A DNA stretch of 64,000 nt from JBASEY01 sp964404285 (GCA_964404285.1 CAYOJK010000011.1:1-64000), one strand, 5' to 3'. Counted from the stretch's first letter, positions 8,973 to 17,519 are shown. A program made the numbers and translations. The notes: a model not told the origin generated them from the letters alone.

Positions 8973-9970
8973 TCAAGATATTGGGATCGATAAGGCTGAC
9001 GCTGGTGATATTGACGATCATCATTCTTTTATCGATTTGGGGCACGCTGGACCCGGAAGGTAAACTATATTATCACCCGGTCTATCTGGGATCGTTGAGC
9101 TTACTTGGTCTGAATATACTGACATGTGTGTTGAAAAGAGTGAGAAAAACCAGGCTGACGATCAAGTCTGCAGGGTATTACCTGTCGCATATCGGGTTTC
9201 TTGTGATTCTTCTTGGAGCTTTGACAAGTCTTGTTCTTGGATTCAGAACCCTTGTTTGGCTAGGTGAAGGCGACAAGATTTCGGATATTTCCGTTGGCGG
9301 AAAGGTGTCGGAAAGCCTGGGTTGTACTGTCGAATTAAACGATTTTGAGATTGAATTACTTGGTTCCGGTATGCCTGACAGATATGTGTCGCGTGTGACG
9401 GTATCTTGTCCGAACCGATCAGAACAAGAGCATGAAATTCTAGTCAACAAGCCGTTGAAAGTGAATGATTATCGACTGTTTCAATCGAGTTTCAGGTTGC
9501 AGCCGGCTCAGACTGTGACGTTAAGTATCGAGTTGCCGAACAACACCTGGCGTCGCCTTGATATTCAGGTTCCCGGTGAAGCGATTGAGTTGGAAACGGG
9601 TGATACGGGCATATTTCGGATTCACGGCTTGCAATATGAGCCGGATTTTGTGCTTTTTAATGCGCATCAGGTAGGTTCTCGATCAGCTTTTCCGTTAAAC
9701 CCTGCCGTGTTGATATCTGTTCAGAACGAACGCGACGTTACGGATGCTTTCTGGATTTTTTTACATCATCACCATCATGATCATCTGGCGGAAAAACGAC
9801 TTTTACCGATCTACTTTGCATCTGTAGATCAAGCTTATCAAACGGGAATTGAGATTGTTCGGGATCCGGGCACGAAGTGGGTCATGTTAGGAGGCGTGTT
9901 GTTGATGGTTGGATTGGGATTGTATTTGAGCGCTGCTTTATTCAAGGAGATCGGTCGGAATGCTTCTTGA
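8969..9970 (+). CDS. resB: Cytochrome c biogenesis protein ResB-like
   Basis: A 333-residue membrane protein of the ResB/Ccs1 family, which with CcsA delivers and attaches haem to apocytochrome c outside the membrane (system II). The N-terminus (IRLTLVILTIIILLSIWGTLDP) is the first membrane helix of the family, followed by further helices to about residue 90, a long extracytoplasmic domain and a final helix near 305-325. The His-rich stretch around residue 267-272 is unusual but lies in the extracytoplasmic part. It overlaps the next gene by 11 bases. The downstream three-haem cytochrome is a likely client. Confidence 0.88.
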   Translation: MIKILGSIRLTLVILTIIILLSIWGTLDPEGKLYYHPVYLGSLSLLGLNILTCVLKRVRKTRLTIKSAGYYLSHIGFLVILLGALTSLVLGFRTLVWLGEGDKISDISVGGKVSESLGCTVELNDFEIELLGSGMPDRYVSRVTVSCPNRSEQEHEILVNKPLKVNDYRLFQSSFRLQPAQTVTLSIELPNNTWRRLDIQVPGEAIELETGDTGIFRIHGLQYEPDFVLFNAHQVGSRSAFPLNPAVLISVQNERDVTDAFWIFLHHHHHDHLAEKRLLPIYFASVDQAYQTGIEIVRDPGTKWVMLGGVLLMVGLGLYLSAALFKEIGRNAS

Positions 9971-10781
9971 TCAAATTTTTGTTGTTTCGGGAATGGTTGT
10001 TTATATGTTGGCGTTCTGCCTAGGTATTATCCAGCTTTTAAGCAGTAAAGCAGCGCTGTTCCGATGGAGTTCAGGCTTGGTTTGGGGTGGTTGGCTGTTG
10101 CATACGCTAGGGTTTTTAATTCGTTGGCGAGCGACTTTTTTGCTGGGATATAACTATTTTCCGGTTGCAAATCGCTATGAAGCGTTTATCTTTTTCAGTT
10201 GGTCGGTTGCATTGGCATGGTTGATCCTGAAGCGGTGGATGCCGGGCAGCAAAATCGCTGTCGGAATGCAGTTTACCGCAGCCATTCTGATTGCTTGGGC
10301 AGGTCTGACAAGTGATTCCGATATTCATTCATTGATGCCGGCTCTACGTTCAAATTGGTTAATTTTTCATGTAATCACCTGTTTTTTAGCTTATGCTGCG
10401 TTTGCGGCAGCAGCTTTTATCGCATTATATTTTCTAATTTCGACTAAAAAATCGATAGTCAATCAAGTGGAAACGGACAAAACAGATAAATTTCTGTATT
10501 TTTCTGTTTCGATTGGCTTTTTTCTTTTGACATTGGGAATTTTGACCGGCAGCGCCTGGGCTCAGCAAGCGTGGGGACGGTATTGGGGATGGGATCCCAA
10601 GGAAGTTTGGTCACTGATAACGTGGGCAATATATGCGCTTTTCCTTCACGCGCGCATTTCCAAAAGATGGAGTGGCAGGCGATTAGCTGTCCTGGCCGTT
10701 GTCGGGTTTTTGGCGGTTTTGTTCACTTTTCTGGGAGTGAACTACCTTCCGTTTCTTCAAGGGTTGCATAGCTACGCTTAA
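9960..10781 (+). CDS. ccsA: Cytochrome c biogenesis protein CcsA/ResC
   Basis: A 273-residue polytopic haem-handling protein of cytochrome c maturation system II. The diagnostic tryptophan-rich WWD motif is present as WAQQAWGRYWGWDPKEVWSL around residues 199-219, with about eight predicted membrane segments. It works with ResB to export haem and ligate it to CxxCH motifs. It overlaps resB by 11 bases and is followed after 43 bases by a multihaem cytochrome gene. Assignment is secure. Confidence 0.93.
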   Translation: MLLDQIFVVSGMVVYMLAFCLGIIQLLSSKAALFRWSSGLVWGGWLLHTLGFLIRWRATFLLGYNYFPVANRYEAFIFFSWSVALAWLILKRWMPGSKIAVGMQFTAAILIAWAGLTSDSDIHSLMPALRSNWLIFHVITCFLAYAAFAAAAFIALYFLISTKKSIVNQVETDKTDKFLYFSVSIGFFLLTLGILTGSAWAQQAWGRYWGWDPKEVWSLITWAIYALFLHARISKRWSGRRLAVLAVVGFLAVLFTFLGVNYLPFLQGLHSYA

Positions 10782-10824
10782 TTCTCATATACTATAAGCT
10801 CTTGGGGCTATTGGGAGATAGAAA

Positions 10825-11169
10825 ATGTCAACGGATTGGATCAAAAAAACGGGAACGCTATTTTTGATTATTGCCTTTGGGTTGGGCCTGGGCATTGTTC
10901 TTGCTGAAATTGCTGAGATGACGAAAGATGTGATTATTATCCCCACTCCCGAAAAGAAAAGTGACGGCGTTGCAACTCACACGAATTTTACACATAAAAA
11001 ACATGTCGATCAGTATAGCGCTAAATGTGAAACGTGCCATCCGGCGATCGATCCGGTTTTGAATTCGCCGAAAAATAATCAAATCGATGTGCATGCGACC
11101 TGTCGGCAATGTCATGCCAAGAACAAACCCGGCAAATCCTTTGCCTGTGACCAATGCCATATAAAATAG
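10825..11169 (+). CDS. Membrane-anchored three-haem cytochrome c (c7/c3-type)
   Basis: A 114-residue protein with an N-terminal membrane helix (about residues 9-29) and three haem c motifs, CETCH, CRQCH and CDQCH. Upstream histidines in THTNFTHKKHVDQ are candidate distal ligands, as in cytochrome c7/class III cytochromes. The small size and three haems suggest a periplasmic electron carrier held at the membrane. GGGAG precedes ATG 10825. It closes the operon with resB-ccsA, which would mature it. The redox partner is not in view. Confidence 0.88.
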   Translation: MSTDWIKKTGTLFLIIAFGLGLGIVLAEIAEMTKDVIIIPTPEKKSDGVATHTNFTHKKHVDQYSAKCETCHPAIDPVLNSPKNNQIDVHATCRQCHAKNKPGKSFACDQCHIK

Positions 11170-11283
11170 TAAATGACTGAAGATTGTTTCCTTTCATTGT
11201 TCCGGGTTTGGTTGCAAATAATTTGAGCGCTTGCCGAGCGCAGATAGAATTCCAACAAGGAGTGTTTTTCATAAGGTTTTAAA

Positions 11284-12063
11284 ATGAAAGATATTGACTG
11301 TGAAGAATTGTATGCTAATGCAGATTGGTATGATAAATTGACTCATGATTATATTGTGGATTTACCCATGTACCATAGACTGGCTGAGGAATGCGGCGGC
11401 CCAATTTTGGAGCTTGCGTGTGGTACGGGTCGAATTGCCATCTCCCTGGCGGCTCGTGGCCATTCGGTCACAGGAGTGGATATCAGCTCGACCATGTTGA
11501 ACAAAGCACGACAAAAGGCTATTCAGGCGGCTGTCGATGTTGAATGGATTCATGCGGATATACGATCGTTTGATCTGAAACGCGTGTTCAGCCTGATTAT
11601 TTTACCTTTCAATTCTATTTGTCACATACATGATAGGGAGAGTATTGAAGGATTGTTTTGCTCAGTCTTGAAACATATGAATCTCGTCAGTCGTTTTGTT
11701 GTGGCAATGTTTGTGCCCAGTTTCGATATTTTATCCCGAGAACAATCGGAAAGGTACCCGGTTGGCACGGTGGATCGTTCTGAAGCAGGCGGCGGGATGG
11801 TATACGAAACAAATATTTACGATCCAGCATCACAGATCAACCATATCAAATGGTTTTATAGTCTTGCGGAATTACCTAACGAGATCGTGATTCAGAACAA
11901 CATGCGGATGTATTTTCCTCAAGAATTTACGGCGTTGGCGCATTACAATGGTTTAAAAGTGGACACGATCTGGGGAGATTACGATTTTTCGTCATTTACG
12001 AATAAATCGGATCAGCAGATATATGTATTGCGATCAGCGAAAGCTGATGACGAATTAGGTTGA
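11284..12063 (+). CDS. SAM-dependent methyltransferase (class I)
   Basis: A 259-residue protein with the Rossmann SAM-binding motif LELACGTGRIAISLAARG (about residues 39-57) and the following acidic site VTGVDIS. The C-terminal half carries no recognisable substrate-specific motif. Family members of this general type methylate small molecules or macromolecules. It stands alone, 114 bases after the cytochrome gene, with weak ribosome-site sequence, and converges with the ferredoxin-domain gene. The substrate is unknown. Confidence 0.8.
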   Translation: MKDIDCEELYANADWYDKLTHDYIVDLPMYHRLAEECGGPILELACGTGRIAISLAARGHSVTGVDISSTMLNKARQKAIQAAVDVEWIHADIRSFDLKRVFSLIILPFNSICHIHDRESIEGLFCSVLKHMNLVSRFVVAMFVPSFDILSREQSERYPVGTVDRSEAGGGMVYETNIYDPASQINHIKWFYSLAELPNEIVIQNNMRMYFPQEFTALAHYNGLKVDTIWGDYDFSSFTNKSDQQIYVLRSAKADDELG

Positions 12064-12139
12064 GCACGACAAGAGCGCTGTGTGTGTGGCGCAGGTCCAT
12101 GTGTTGGCCACTGACGTGAGCGTTTATTAAAGCAGTCGC

Positions 12140-12970
12140 TTACTCCCCACGAATTGTCCCATCCGTGTTGACAATAACTTGCTGAAATTCAAGGTCTTTT
12201 CGGTCAGCGATCGCCATCGCCTGATCGATCATCCGTGTCAAGCCGCTGCAACAAGGCACCGACATACGCACGACAATGACTTTGGGAATTGTGGGGTTTG
12301 AGAGAATCGCGGCAAGTTTATCGACGTAAGGCTCGGTTCGATCCAGTTTGGGGCAGGCAACGACAACTGAGCGGCCTCGTAGAAAACGCCAGTGTATATC
12401 AGCGGAGGCGACTGGACCGCAGGCGCTGAGAACGACGAGTTCTTTATGATTGAAAAAATCTGCTCCCGGATTAACCAAATGCAGTTGAACAGGCCATTGA
12501 GCTAAATCGGAGAGAATGACCTGAGAGGGCAATCCCTTACCATCGACTTGTGCGGGGTGTGCAGGCGCAGCCGGAGCTGTTTTGGTAAAATGCCTTAAAC
12601 CTGGACAACCGCTCTCAGGAGCGCCGGGTTGCTTTGAAGCTGAAGTGAGATCAGGCTCATAATCCGGATCGATCAGACCGTGTTCACGAGCCGCCTTCAT
12701 AAACCGCTCAGCGCCTTCCGTGCCTTGTGATGTTGTAACATGGTCGAGTGTAGCATGAAAGTTAAATGCAGGAGCTTCCTTTTCTTCGATCGTCAATGCT
12801 CCTGTCGGGCAATCGCCTAAACAGTCTCCTAAACCATCACAATAATCTGCTTTGACCAATTTCGCTTTACCGTTGACTATTTGTAATGCGCCCTCAGAAC
12901 AGGCCTGGACACATAAACCACAGCCATCGCAGAGCTCTTCGTTGATATGAATGATTTTTCTGATTGCCAT
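12140..12970 (-). CDS. 4Fe-4S ferredoxin-domain protein
   Basis: A 276-residue cytoplasmic protein. The N-terminus has two iron-sulphur motifs, CDGCGLCVQACSEGAL and CDGLGDCLGDCPTGAL. The remainder (from about residue 120) contains scattered cysteines (SGCPGL, CGPVA, CPKLD, MSVPCCSG) in a domain typical of the ferredoxin-like proteins widespread in anaerobes. An electron-transfer or redox-sensing role is inferred; no partner is adjacent. AAAGGAG precedes the ATG at 12970. It is transcribed away from the lipoprotein/cohesin pair. Confidence 0.78.
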   Translation of the reverse strand: MAIRKIIHINEELCDGCGLCVQACSEGALQIVNGKAKLVKADYCDGLGDCLGDCPTGALTIEEKEAPAFNFHATLDHVTTSQGTEGAERFMKAAREHGLIDPDYEPDLTSASKQPGAPESGCPGLRHFTKTAPAAPAHPAQVDGKGLPSQVILSDLAQWPVQLHLVNPGADFFNHKELVVLSACGPVASADIHWRFLRGRSVVVACPKLDRTEPYVDKLAAILSNPTIPKVIVVRMSVPCCSGLTRMIDQAMAIADRKDLEFQQVIVNTDGTIRGE

Positions 12971-13373
12971 TTATTTGTCTCCTTTCGAAAATGACCTGAC
13001 GATTATAGCACATCATTTGTGAAAAACAGTCGAAGCAAAAAACAATTAATCGCTGTTTTCCGTCAATTTTTCTACCCTTCAGCCGTCATTGTCATTGTAT
13101 GAGTGATGTCGCAGTAAAACACCCATTACATAACCAGAAATGGAAGGTGTTGATGATAAAGACGATCAGAAAGGTGATAAACAGCTATTTTTTATTTTTG
13201 GTGACTAGAAAACTTGTTTCTATAAATGGGCACAGCGCTGATGGAAGGGTTTTGTTGAAAAGCTCATTATATTGTTTACAAAGGTTTATAAGATACTATA
13301 TATTACGTTTGGTGGAAACGAAATATTCTAAAATATATGACTTGGAAAATAAGAATGAGTTGTGGAGGAAATC
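12971..13373. other. AT-rich intergenic stretch, no supported gene
   Basis: About 400 bases between divergent genes. It must hold promoters for 12970 (minus) and 13374 (plus), but I see no strong -35/-10 pair. A 92-codon plus-strand frame from 13099 lacks a ribosome site and has no recognisable protein character, so it is not called. Confidence 0.5.
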
Positions 13374-14000
13374 ATGAACAAGACGAAATTTTGTGGTCTA
13401 TGTGTTTTGTTATTTGGACTGCTTTCAATTGTATTTTTTATGGGATGTGAAAAAACGGATGATCCGTTGAGCCCGGACGATAGAACACCAACTCCTGGTA
13501 ATACACCTACTCCCTTTCAGAGTCCGACTCCTGAACCGACGCCGGAAAGTTCGATGTGGGGATATATTAGCGGTTCGGCCCTTGTGGAAGTCAGTGGTTT
13601 GGAACATGATCCGTATAACGAAAAAGAGTCGATTTTTCATCTGTATCATCCTACTACCCAAGCCTGGTTGAATGTTCGCCATCGGTCAGGCGGAAAGTTT
13701 CAGCTCAAAGGCGCTCTCGATAGCTGGTATGGATGTGCAGATGACGTGCATTATGAGTTTATTCAGCCGGGTGGCAACGGGATTTGGCGGCTTGATTGGG
13801 AGCAGTTGGGTAATATGACGCGGGTTGTTGTCGTGTCACCGCATGGCGGCACTGAAGTGGTGCATTTGCATGGGGGCGCAGCTGCATGGCGTGAAATCCG
13901 ATATGGTTCGGGAGATGCTCGATTGCCCATGGGTTCACCGGCCTCGATCAATGTTATCAGTATGACCGGCACAATTGGTGAAGCGGTTCATTGTTGGTAA
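13374..14000 (+). CDS. Lipoprotein with PT linker and an unnamed C-terminal domain
   Basis: A 208-residue protein. GGAGG at 13364-13368 fixes ATG 13374. The signal ends in the lipobox FMGC (Cys about residue 23), followed by a Pro-Thr linker (about 37-58) and a domain from residue 61 to the end. That domain matches the C-terminal domain of the next protein (its residues 387-535) at well over half of its positions. Shared blocks are VEVSGL, EKESIFHL, AWLN.RHRS, KGALD, GGAAAWRE, GSGDAR and GTIGEAV. I do not recognise it as a named family. A cell-surface anchor for a binding domain is plausible; the 31-base gap to the next gene suggests an operon. Confidence 0.8.
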   Translation: MNKTKFCGLCVLLFGLLSIVFFMGCEKTDDPLSPDDRTPTPGNTPTPFQSPTPEPTPESSMWGYISGSALVEVSGLEHDPYNEKESIFHLYHPTTQAWLNVRHRSGGKFQLKGALDSWYGCADDVHYEFIQPGGNGIWRLDWEQLGNMTRVVVVSPHGGTEVVHLHGGAAAWREIRYGSGDARLPMGSPASINVISMTGTIGEAVHCW

Positions 14001-14031
14001 AAAGTGAGTTGTTAAAAGAAGGAGTAAAACA

Positions 14032-15639
14032 ATGATTAAAAAAATTGCTTTATTTGCGATTGTCCCACTAGTTTTAGTGGCCTCGAGTTTGAATTGCTAT
14101 GCCATCGCCCGATCAGGTTTGGTGGATGGCTGGGATGGCCTTCGGTATTCAATCCCACTTGAAGGGGATCGAATCTGGGTTCATTCCGATTATGAAGGTT
14201 GTACGGGAGATACGATCGAAGTATTGATCGAGCTGGCCAATCCTGAAACGCCGGTTGATGCTTTTACCATGAATATGCTTTTTGATACGACGATGTTGGA
14301 GTATCAGGGATGTGAAGCAGGAGATTTGGATCCGGGATGGATTATGTTTGGTTGTAACGAAGCGACACCCGGAAATATGGTTGTAGCCGGTTTTTCCCTG
14401 CCGCCTGTAGCGATTCCGGTGGGGAGCGAAGGAGTACTTGCTGTTCTGAGCTTTGTTGTCACCTGTGATACATGTGAAGAAGGCGACAGCAGTGAACTGG
14501 CGCCGATCAATTTCTATGATGATATTGAGGAGTTTACCCCTGGGAACGGTGCGTTCACTTATGTCTGTGAAGGCACCCCGACACCTGAGCCGACTGATAC
14601 GCCGATCCCTGAGCCGACTGACACTCCGATTCCTGATCCAACCGATACGCCGATTCCTGAACCAACCGACACGCCGATTCCTGAGCCGACCGATACACCG
14701 ATTCCACCCACATTTACACCTGTTCCGCCGACAAGCACCGCTGTTCCACCAACGAATACGGCTGTCCCGCCGACGAATACACCGGCGCCGTTTCCGCCTA
14801 CGAACACTCCTAAACCTCCTGAGTGTGAATGGTTGGGAACAAAACTTGAGATATCACAAAACAAACCGTTCCAAACAGGTGATACATTCTGGCTCAGATG
14901 TGATGTGTGTTCGGATACCCAACAATCAGGCGTTCCTACTGCAATTATATTGGGTTTCGCAGGGGAATTCTGGTTCTGGCCATCATGGAGCAGCTCATTT
15001 GATTTGGTGGTAGCCGACTACAAGCCGGGATTGACCTCATTCTATGTTTTCGAACCATTCAATTGGCCTGCAGTGGTTGGTTTTGCATCGGATATCGTCT
15101 TCTTTAGCGCTCTTCTGACTCCGGAATTGGATGATATTGTCGGTGATATCGGTTTTGTCTCCTTTGGGTTTGAAGGAGAATATACTGAAATGTGGGGTTA
15201 TGTGAATGGTCGTGCAAGGGTAGAAGTCTCGGGCCTGGGCTATGACCCTGACCACGAAAAAGAATCCATTTTCCATTTGCATCATCCGGTAACCGGCGCC
15301 TGGTTGAATATTCGACATCGATCCGATAACAAATATCAGCCGAAAGGGGCATTGGATTGGGAATATGGTTGTCATGATGAAGTCAACTATTGGGATATGC
15401 AGAGCGCTGGAAATGGTGTTTGGGTTCTTGACTGGAAACAGATTGGCAATACGACTGAGGTTAAGATTACATCACCGACAAACGGTGTGTCCGTGCTTCA
15501 TTTTGAGGGTGGCGCCGCAGCCTGGCGGGAAGTGAAACCGGGCTCCGGTGATGCCCGTATACCGTCTCATTCACGCGCAAACATCAAAGTGTTAGAATTG
15601 AGCGGCACGATCGGTGAAGCTGTTGAATGTGTAGAGTAG
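14032..15639 (+). CDS. Secreted cohesin-like multidomain protein with PT linker
   Basis: A 535-residue secreted protein. Signal peptide (1-25). Domain 1 (about 43-185) has cohesin-like features: GDTIEVLIELANPETPVDAF, the 'dominant beta-strand' stretch MLFDTTMLEYQGCEAGDL, and IPVGSEGVLAVLSFVV. Next is a Pro/Thr linker (185-262) built partly from five 8-residue repeats. A second, unnamed beta-rich domain (about 264-383) follows, with the aromatic patch GEFWFWPSWSS. The last domain (387-535) is shared with the upstream lipoprotein. A cohesin would bind dockerins such as those on the proteases at 49.9-60.7 kb; this pairing is inference. It is followed by a strong terminator. Confidence 0.8.
   Translation: MIKKIALFAIVPLVLVASSLNCYAIARSGLVDGWDGLRYSIPLEGDRIWVHSDYEGCTGDTIEVLIELANPETPVDAFTMNMLFDTTMLEYQGCEAGDLDPGWIMFGCNEATPGNMVVAGFSLPPVAIPVGSEGVLAVLSFVVTCDTCEEGDSSELAPINFYDDIEEFTPGNGAFTYVCEGTPTPEPTDTPIPEPTDTPIPDPTDTPIPEPTDTPIPEPTDTPIPPTFTPVPPTSTAVPPTNTAVPPTNTPAPFPPTNTPKPPECEWLGTKLEISQNKPFQTGDTFWLRCDVCSDTQQSGVPTAIILGFAGEFWFWPSWSSSFDLVVADYKPGLTSFYVFEPFNWPAVVGFASDIVFFSALLTPELDDIVGDIGFVSFGFEGEYTEMWGYVNGRARVEVSGLGYDPDHEKESIFHLHHPVTGAWLNIRHRSDNKYQPKGALDWEYGCHDEVNYWDMQSAGNGVWVLDWKQIGNTTEVKITSPTNGVSVLHFEGGAAAWREVKPGSGDARIPSHSRANIKVLELSGTIGEAVECVE
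14584..14703 (+). repeat. Five tandem 24-bp units encoding PEPTDTPI
   Basis: Five consecutive 24-base units within the 14032-15639 gene encode PEPTDTPI with one PDPTDTPI variant. Synonymous differences between units show that the array is not brand new. It forms the rigid Pro-Thr linker between the cohesin-like and the following domain. Confidence 0.9.
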
Positions 15640-15647
15640 TTGATTTT

Positions 15648-15679
15648 ACAGCGGTCTTATTGTGACCGCTGTTTTTTCT
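15648..15679 (+). terminator. Intrinsic terminator overlapping the 3' end of the S1 gene
   Basis: A perfect 9-bp stem (ACAGCGGTC 15648-15656 / GACCGCTGT 15664-15672) with a 7-base loop, followed by a T run. It serves the plus-strand cohesin gene. The right arm encodes the last codons of the convergent S1-domain gene, whose stop lies in the loop. Confidence 0.9.
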
Positions 15680-16976
15680 CGAGCGCTTTTTGTAGATGTA
15701 ATCTAAGGCTACCGAAACCGGGGGATTCCTGGTTTTGGTAGTCTTTTGGTATGACAGGTTCCTGTTGAGTCATACTGAGTGCGAGTCGGTGTTTTTCCGT
15801 ATCGATTTCGATAACGTTGACCTGAATGATATCGCCGATCTTGAGTTTATCGGATGGATGATTGATTTTACGATCCGATTCTATTTCTGAAATATGTAAG
15901 AGACCTTCGAGACCGGGTTTTAGACGTATAAAAGCCCCGAATTTTTCAACTCGAACGACCTGACCCGGATAGGCGCCGTTTTCGACAATGTCAGTTCCGA
16001 CATATTGTTCCCAGGGTGAAAGGACAGCGTCACGTATACTTAATGATATCTGTTTGGTTTCAGGATTGATTTCCAACACTTTTGCTCTGACTTCTTGGTT
16101 CAGGGCAATAGTTTCAGACGGATGATGGATGCGTTCCCAAGCAATATGAGAGATTGGGACGAGCGCATCGATACCTCCAATATCGACAAAAACACCAAAA
16201 TCTGTGATTCGCTTGACGTTTCCAGTGACCAGGTCACCAACGGACAGATTTCGCAATAATTCACGAGCTAATTTTTGGCGTTCATTTTCCAGGTATTTTT
16301 TTCTAGAAACAACGATGTTTCTGCCATGGCTTTCCATTTGGACGATAAGGAAATGGCAGGTTGCACCGATATAGGAATCGGGGTTATCGACATAGTCCAG
16401 ATCGATCTGCGAGATTGGACAGAAAGCGTTTATGGTACCGAGATCGACCTCAAAACCGCCTTTGTTAGTTTTTTCGACACGTCCTTCAACGGGTATGTTA
16501 CCCCGGAAAGCTTCTTGGATCATTTCCAAAGATTGATCTTTTTTTCTCAAGCGATATGACAATCGGATTTCATCNNNNNNNNNNNNNNNNNNNNNNNNNN
16601 NNNNNNNNNNNNNNNNNNNNNNNNNNNNNNNNNNNNNNNNNNNNNNNNNNNNNNNNNNNNNNNNNNNNNNNNNNCGATATGACAATCGGATTTCATCATC
16701 AGAAAATACAACGGTGGCAGTGATGATATCACCAAGTTTGACTTCCAGTTGGCCATTGTCATCAATAAATTCTTCAGTTGGAACAATTCCTTCACTCTTT
16801 GCATTAACGTCGATAAAGACGGTGGTATCAGATATAGCGATAACTTTACCACTGATTTTATCGCCTGGCCTGACAGCGTTGACAAGTGATGAATCTGAGA
16901 TCGCCTGATTGAATTCTTCCATTGACATTCCAAAAGACTCATCCCATTCAATTGGTTGGTCTGTTTTTCTGATCAT
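15657..16976 (-). CDS. rpsA: S1-domain RNA-binding protein (ribosomal protein S1-like), interrupted by an assembly gap
   Basis: A ribosomal protein S1-type RNA-binding protein that helps load mRNA on the 30S subunit. Four S1 domains are visible in order, marked by PGDKISGKVIAISDTTVFID, VEGRVEKTNKGGFEVDLG, GDLVTGNVKRITDFGVFVDIG and YPGQVVRVEKFGAFIRL. GTG 16991 extends the frame, but AAGGGG sits upstream of ATG 16976. A run of 100 N splits domain 1, and the 23 bases on either side of it are identical. Removing the N run and one copy (123 bases) keeps the frame and gives 398 residues. E. coli S1 has six domains; a four-domain form is shorter. Confidence 0.88.
   Translation of the reverse strand: MIRKTDQPIEWDESFGMSMEEFNQAISDSSLVNAVRPGDKISGKVIAISDTTVFIDVNAKSEGIVPTEEFIDDNGQLEVKLGDIITATVVFSDDEIRLSYXXXXXXXXXXXXXXXXXXXXXXXXXXXXXXXXXXDEIRLSYRLRKKDQSLEMIQEAFRGNIPVEGRVEKTNKGGFEVDLGTINAFCPISQIDLDYVDNPDSYIGATCHFLIVQMESHGRNIVVSRKKYLENERQKLARELLRNLSVGDLVTGNVKRITDFGVFVDIGGIDALVPISHIAWERIHHPSETIALNQEVRAKVLEINPETKQISLSIRDAVLSPWEQYVGTDIVENGAYPGQVVRVEKFGAFIRLKPGLEGLLHISEIESDRKINHPSDKLKIGDIIQVNVIEIDTEKHRLALSMTQQEPVIPKDYQNQESPGFGSLRLHLQKALEKKQRSQ
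16575..16674. other. 100-base N gap with duplicated 23-bp flanks (false gap)
   Basis: Exactly 100 N, the conventional length for a gap of unknown size. The 23 bases before it (16552-16574) are identical to the 23 bases after it (16675-16697), so the two contigs overlap and were padded rather than merged. The protein repeats DEIRLSY on both sides, which supports the overlap. Confidence 0.95.
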
Positions 16977-17057
16977 CGTTACCCCTTTCACTATCTAGGT
17001 TTCATCGCTGTAGTAGTATCTAAATATGGTGATATAAAGCAAGAAGGTGGGAAAAAA

Positions 17058-17164
17058 GCGAATCGAAAATAATAATTTGGGGCGTTGGGGAGGGGCGAAG
17101 CAATGAGCAATCCTTCGCTTCAATTATTTTCGATTCGCTGGGGCAAGCAATTTGTACCCCAAAT
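17058..17164. other. Interleaved inverted repeats between divergent genes
   Basis: A perfect 16-bp inverted repeat (17058-17073 with 17123-17138) encloses a smaller one (GCGAAG 17095-17100 with CTTCGC 17113-17118). A second 8-bp pair, ATTTGGGG (17075-17082) with CCCCAAAT (17157-17164), crosses the first in an A-B-A'-B' order. The RNA could form a pseudoknot or two alternative folds. It lies between the S1 gene (minus) and the ferredoxin (plus), upstream of both. It could be a leader element or a small repeat element. Confidence 0.6.
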
Positions 17165-17213
17165 ATAAAACGGCTCTATAAAAATGTCAAGAATCAGCAG
17201 ATATTTTTTTTCC

Positions 17214-17244
17214 TTGACAAATAGTTTTCTGCAGATCATATATG
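17214..17244 (+). promoter_or_regulatory. Probable promoter of the small ferredoxin
   Basis: TTGACA (17214-17219) followed after 19 bases by TATATG (17239-17244). Spacing is slightly long and the -10 matches four of six, but the position 40 bases before the ferredoxin start is suitable. Confidence 0.45.
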
Positions 17245-17283
17245 TGACGTGATTTGAACCTAAACGTACAAAGGAGATTTCAA

Positions 17284-17454
17284 ATGGCTTACATTATTAC
17301 AAGTGAATGCATCTGTTGTGGTGCATGTGAAAGTGAATGTCCAGTTGAGGCAATTTCAATGGGTGATGAAATTTATGTAATCGACTCAGACAAATGCATT
17401 GATTGTGGCGCTTGTGCGGATGTGTGCCCGGTCGATGCGCCTCAGCCGGATTAA
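17284..17454 (+). CDS. 2[4Fe-4S] ferredoxin
   Basis: A 56-residue clostridial-type ferredoxin with two cluster motifs, CICCGACESECP and CIDCGACADVCP. It carries low-potential electrons in the cytoplasm. ATG 17284 is chosen because AAGGAG lies about 8 bases upstream; the open frame continues to 17254. It is a single-gene transcript: promoter in front and a strong terminator right after. It is a plausible electron acceptor for the AOR-family enzyme or other ferredoxin-dependent oxidoreductases in this cell, though none is adjacent. Confidence 0.95.
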   Translation: MAYIITSECICCGACESECPVEAISMGDEIYVIDSDKCIDCGACADVCPVDAPQPD

Positions 17455-17481
17455 TTTAAACGTTTGTTAAAATAGAAAAAG

Positions 17482-17519
17482 CTGCTCTGATAAAAAGGTT
17501 CAGAGCAGTTTTTTCTTTT
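17482..17519 (+). terminator. Intrinsic terminator after the ferredoxin
   Basis: A perfect 9-bp stem (CTGCTCTGA 17482-17490 / TCAGAGCAG 17500-17508) with a 9-base loop, followed by TTTTTTCTTTT. The A-rich stretch before the stem means that it could also work in the opposite direction. Confidence 0.93.

Noticed and set aside
9766..9786. His-rich stretch in ResB as a metal-binding or tag-like motif
   Set aside because: A short run in an extracytoplasmic loop; no second motif or context supports a metal role beyond chance.
13099..13377. 92-codon plus-strand frame before the lipoprotein
   Set aside because: No ribosome site, AT-rich, no recognisable protein character; it ends by overlapping the real start.
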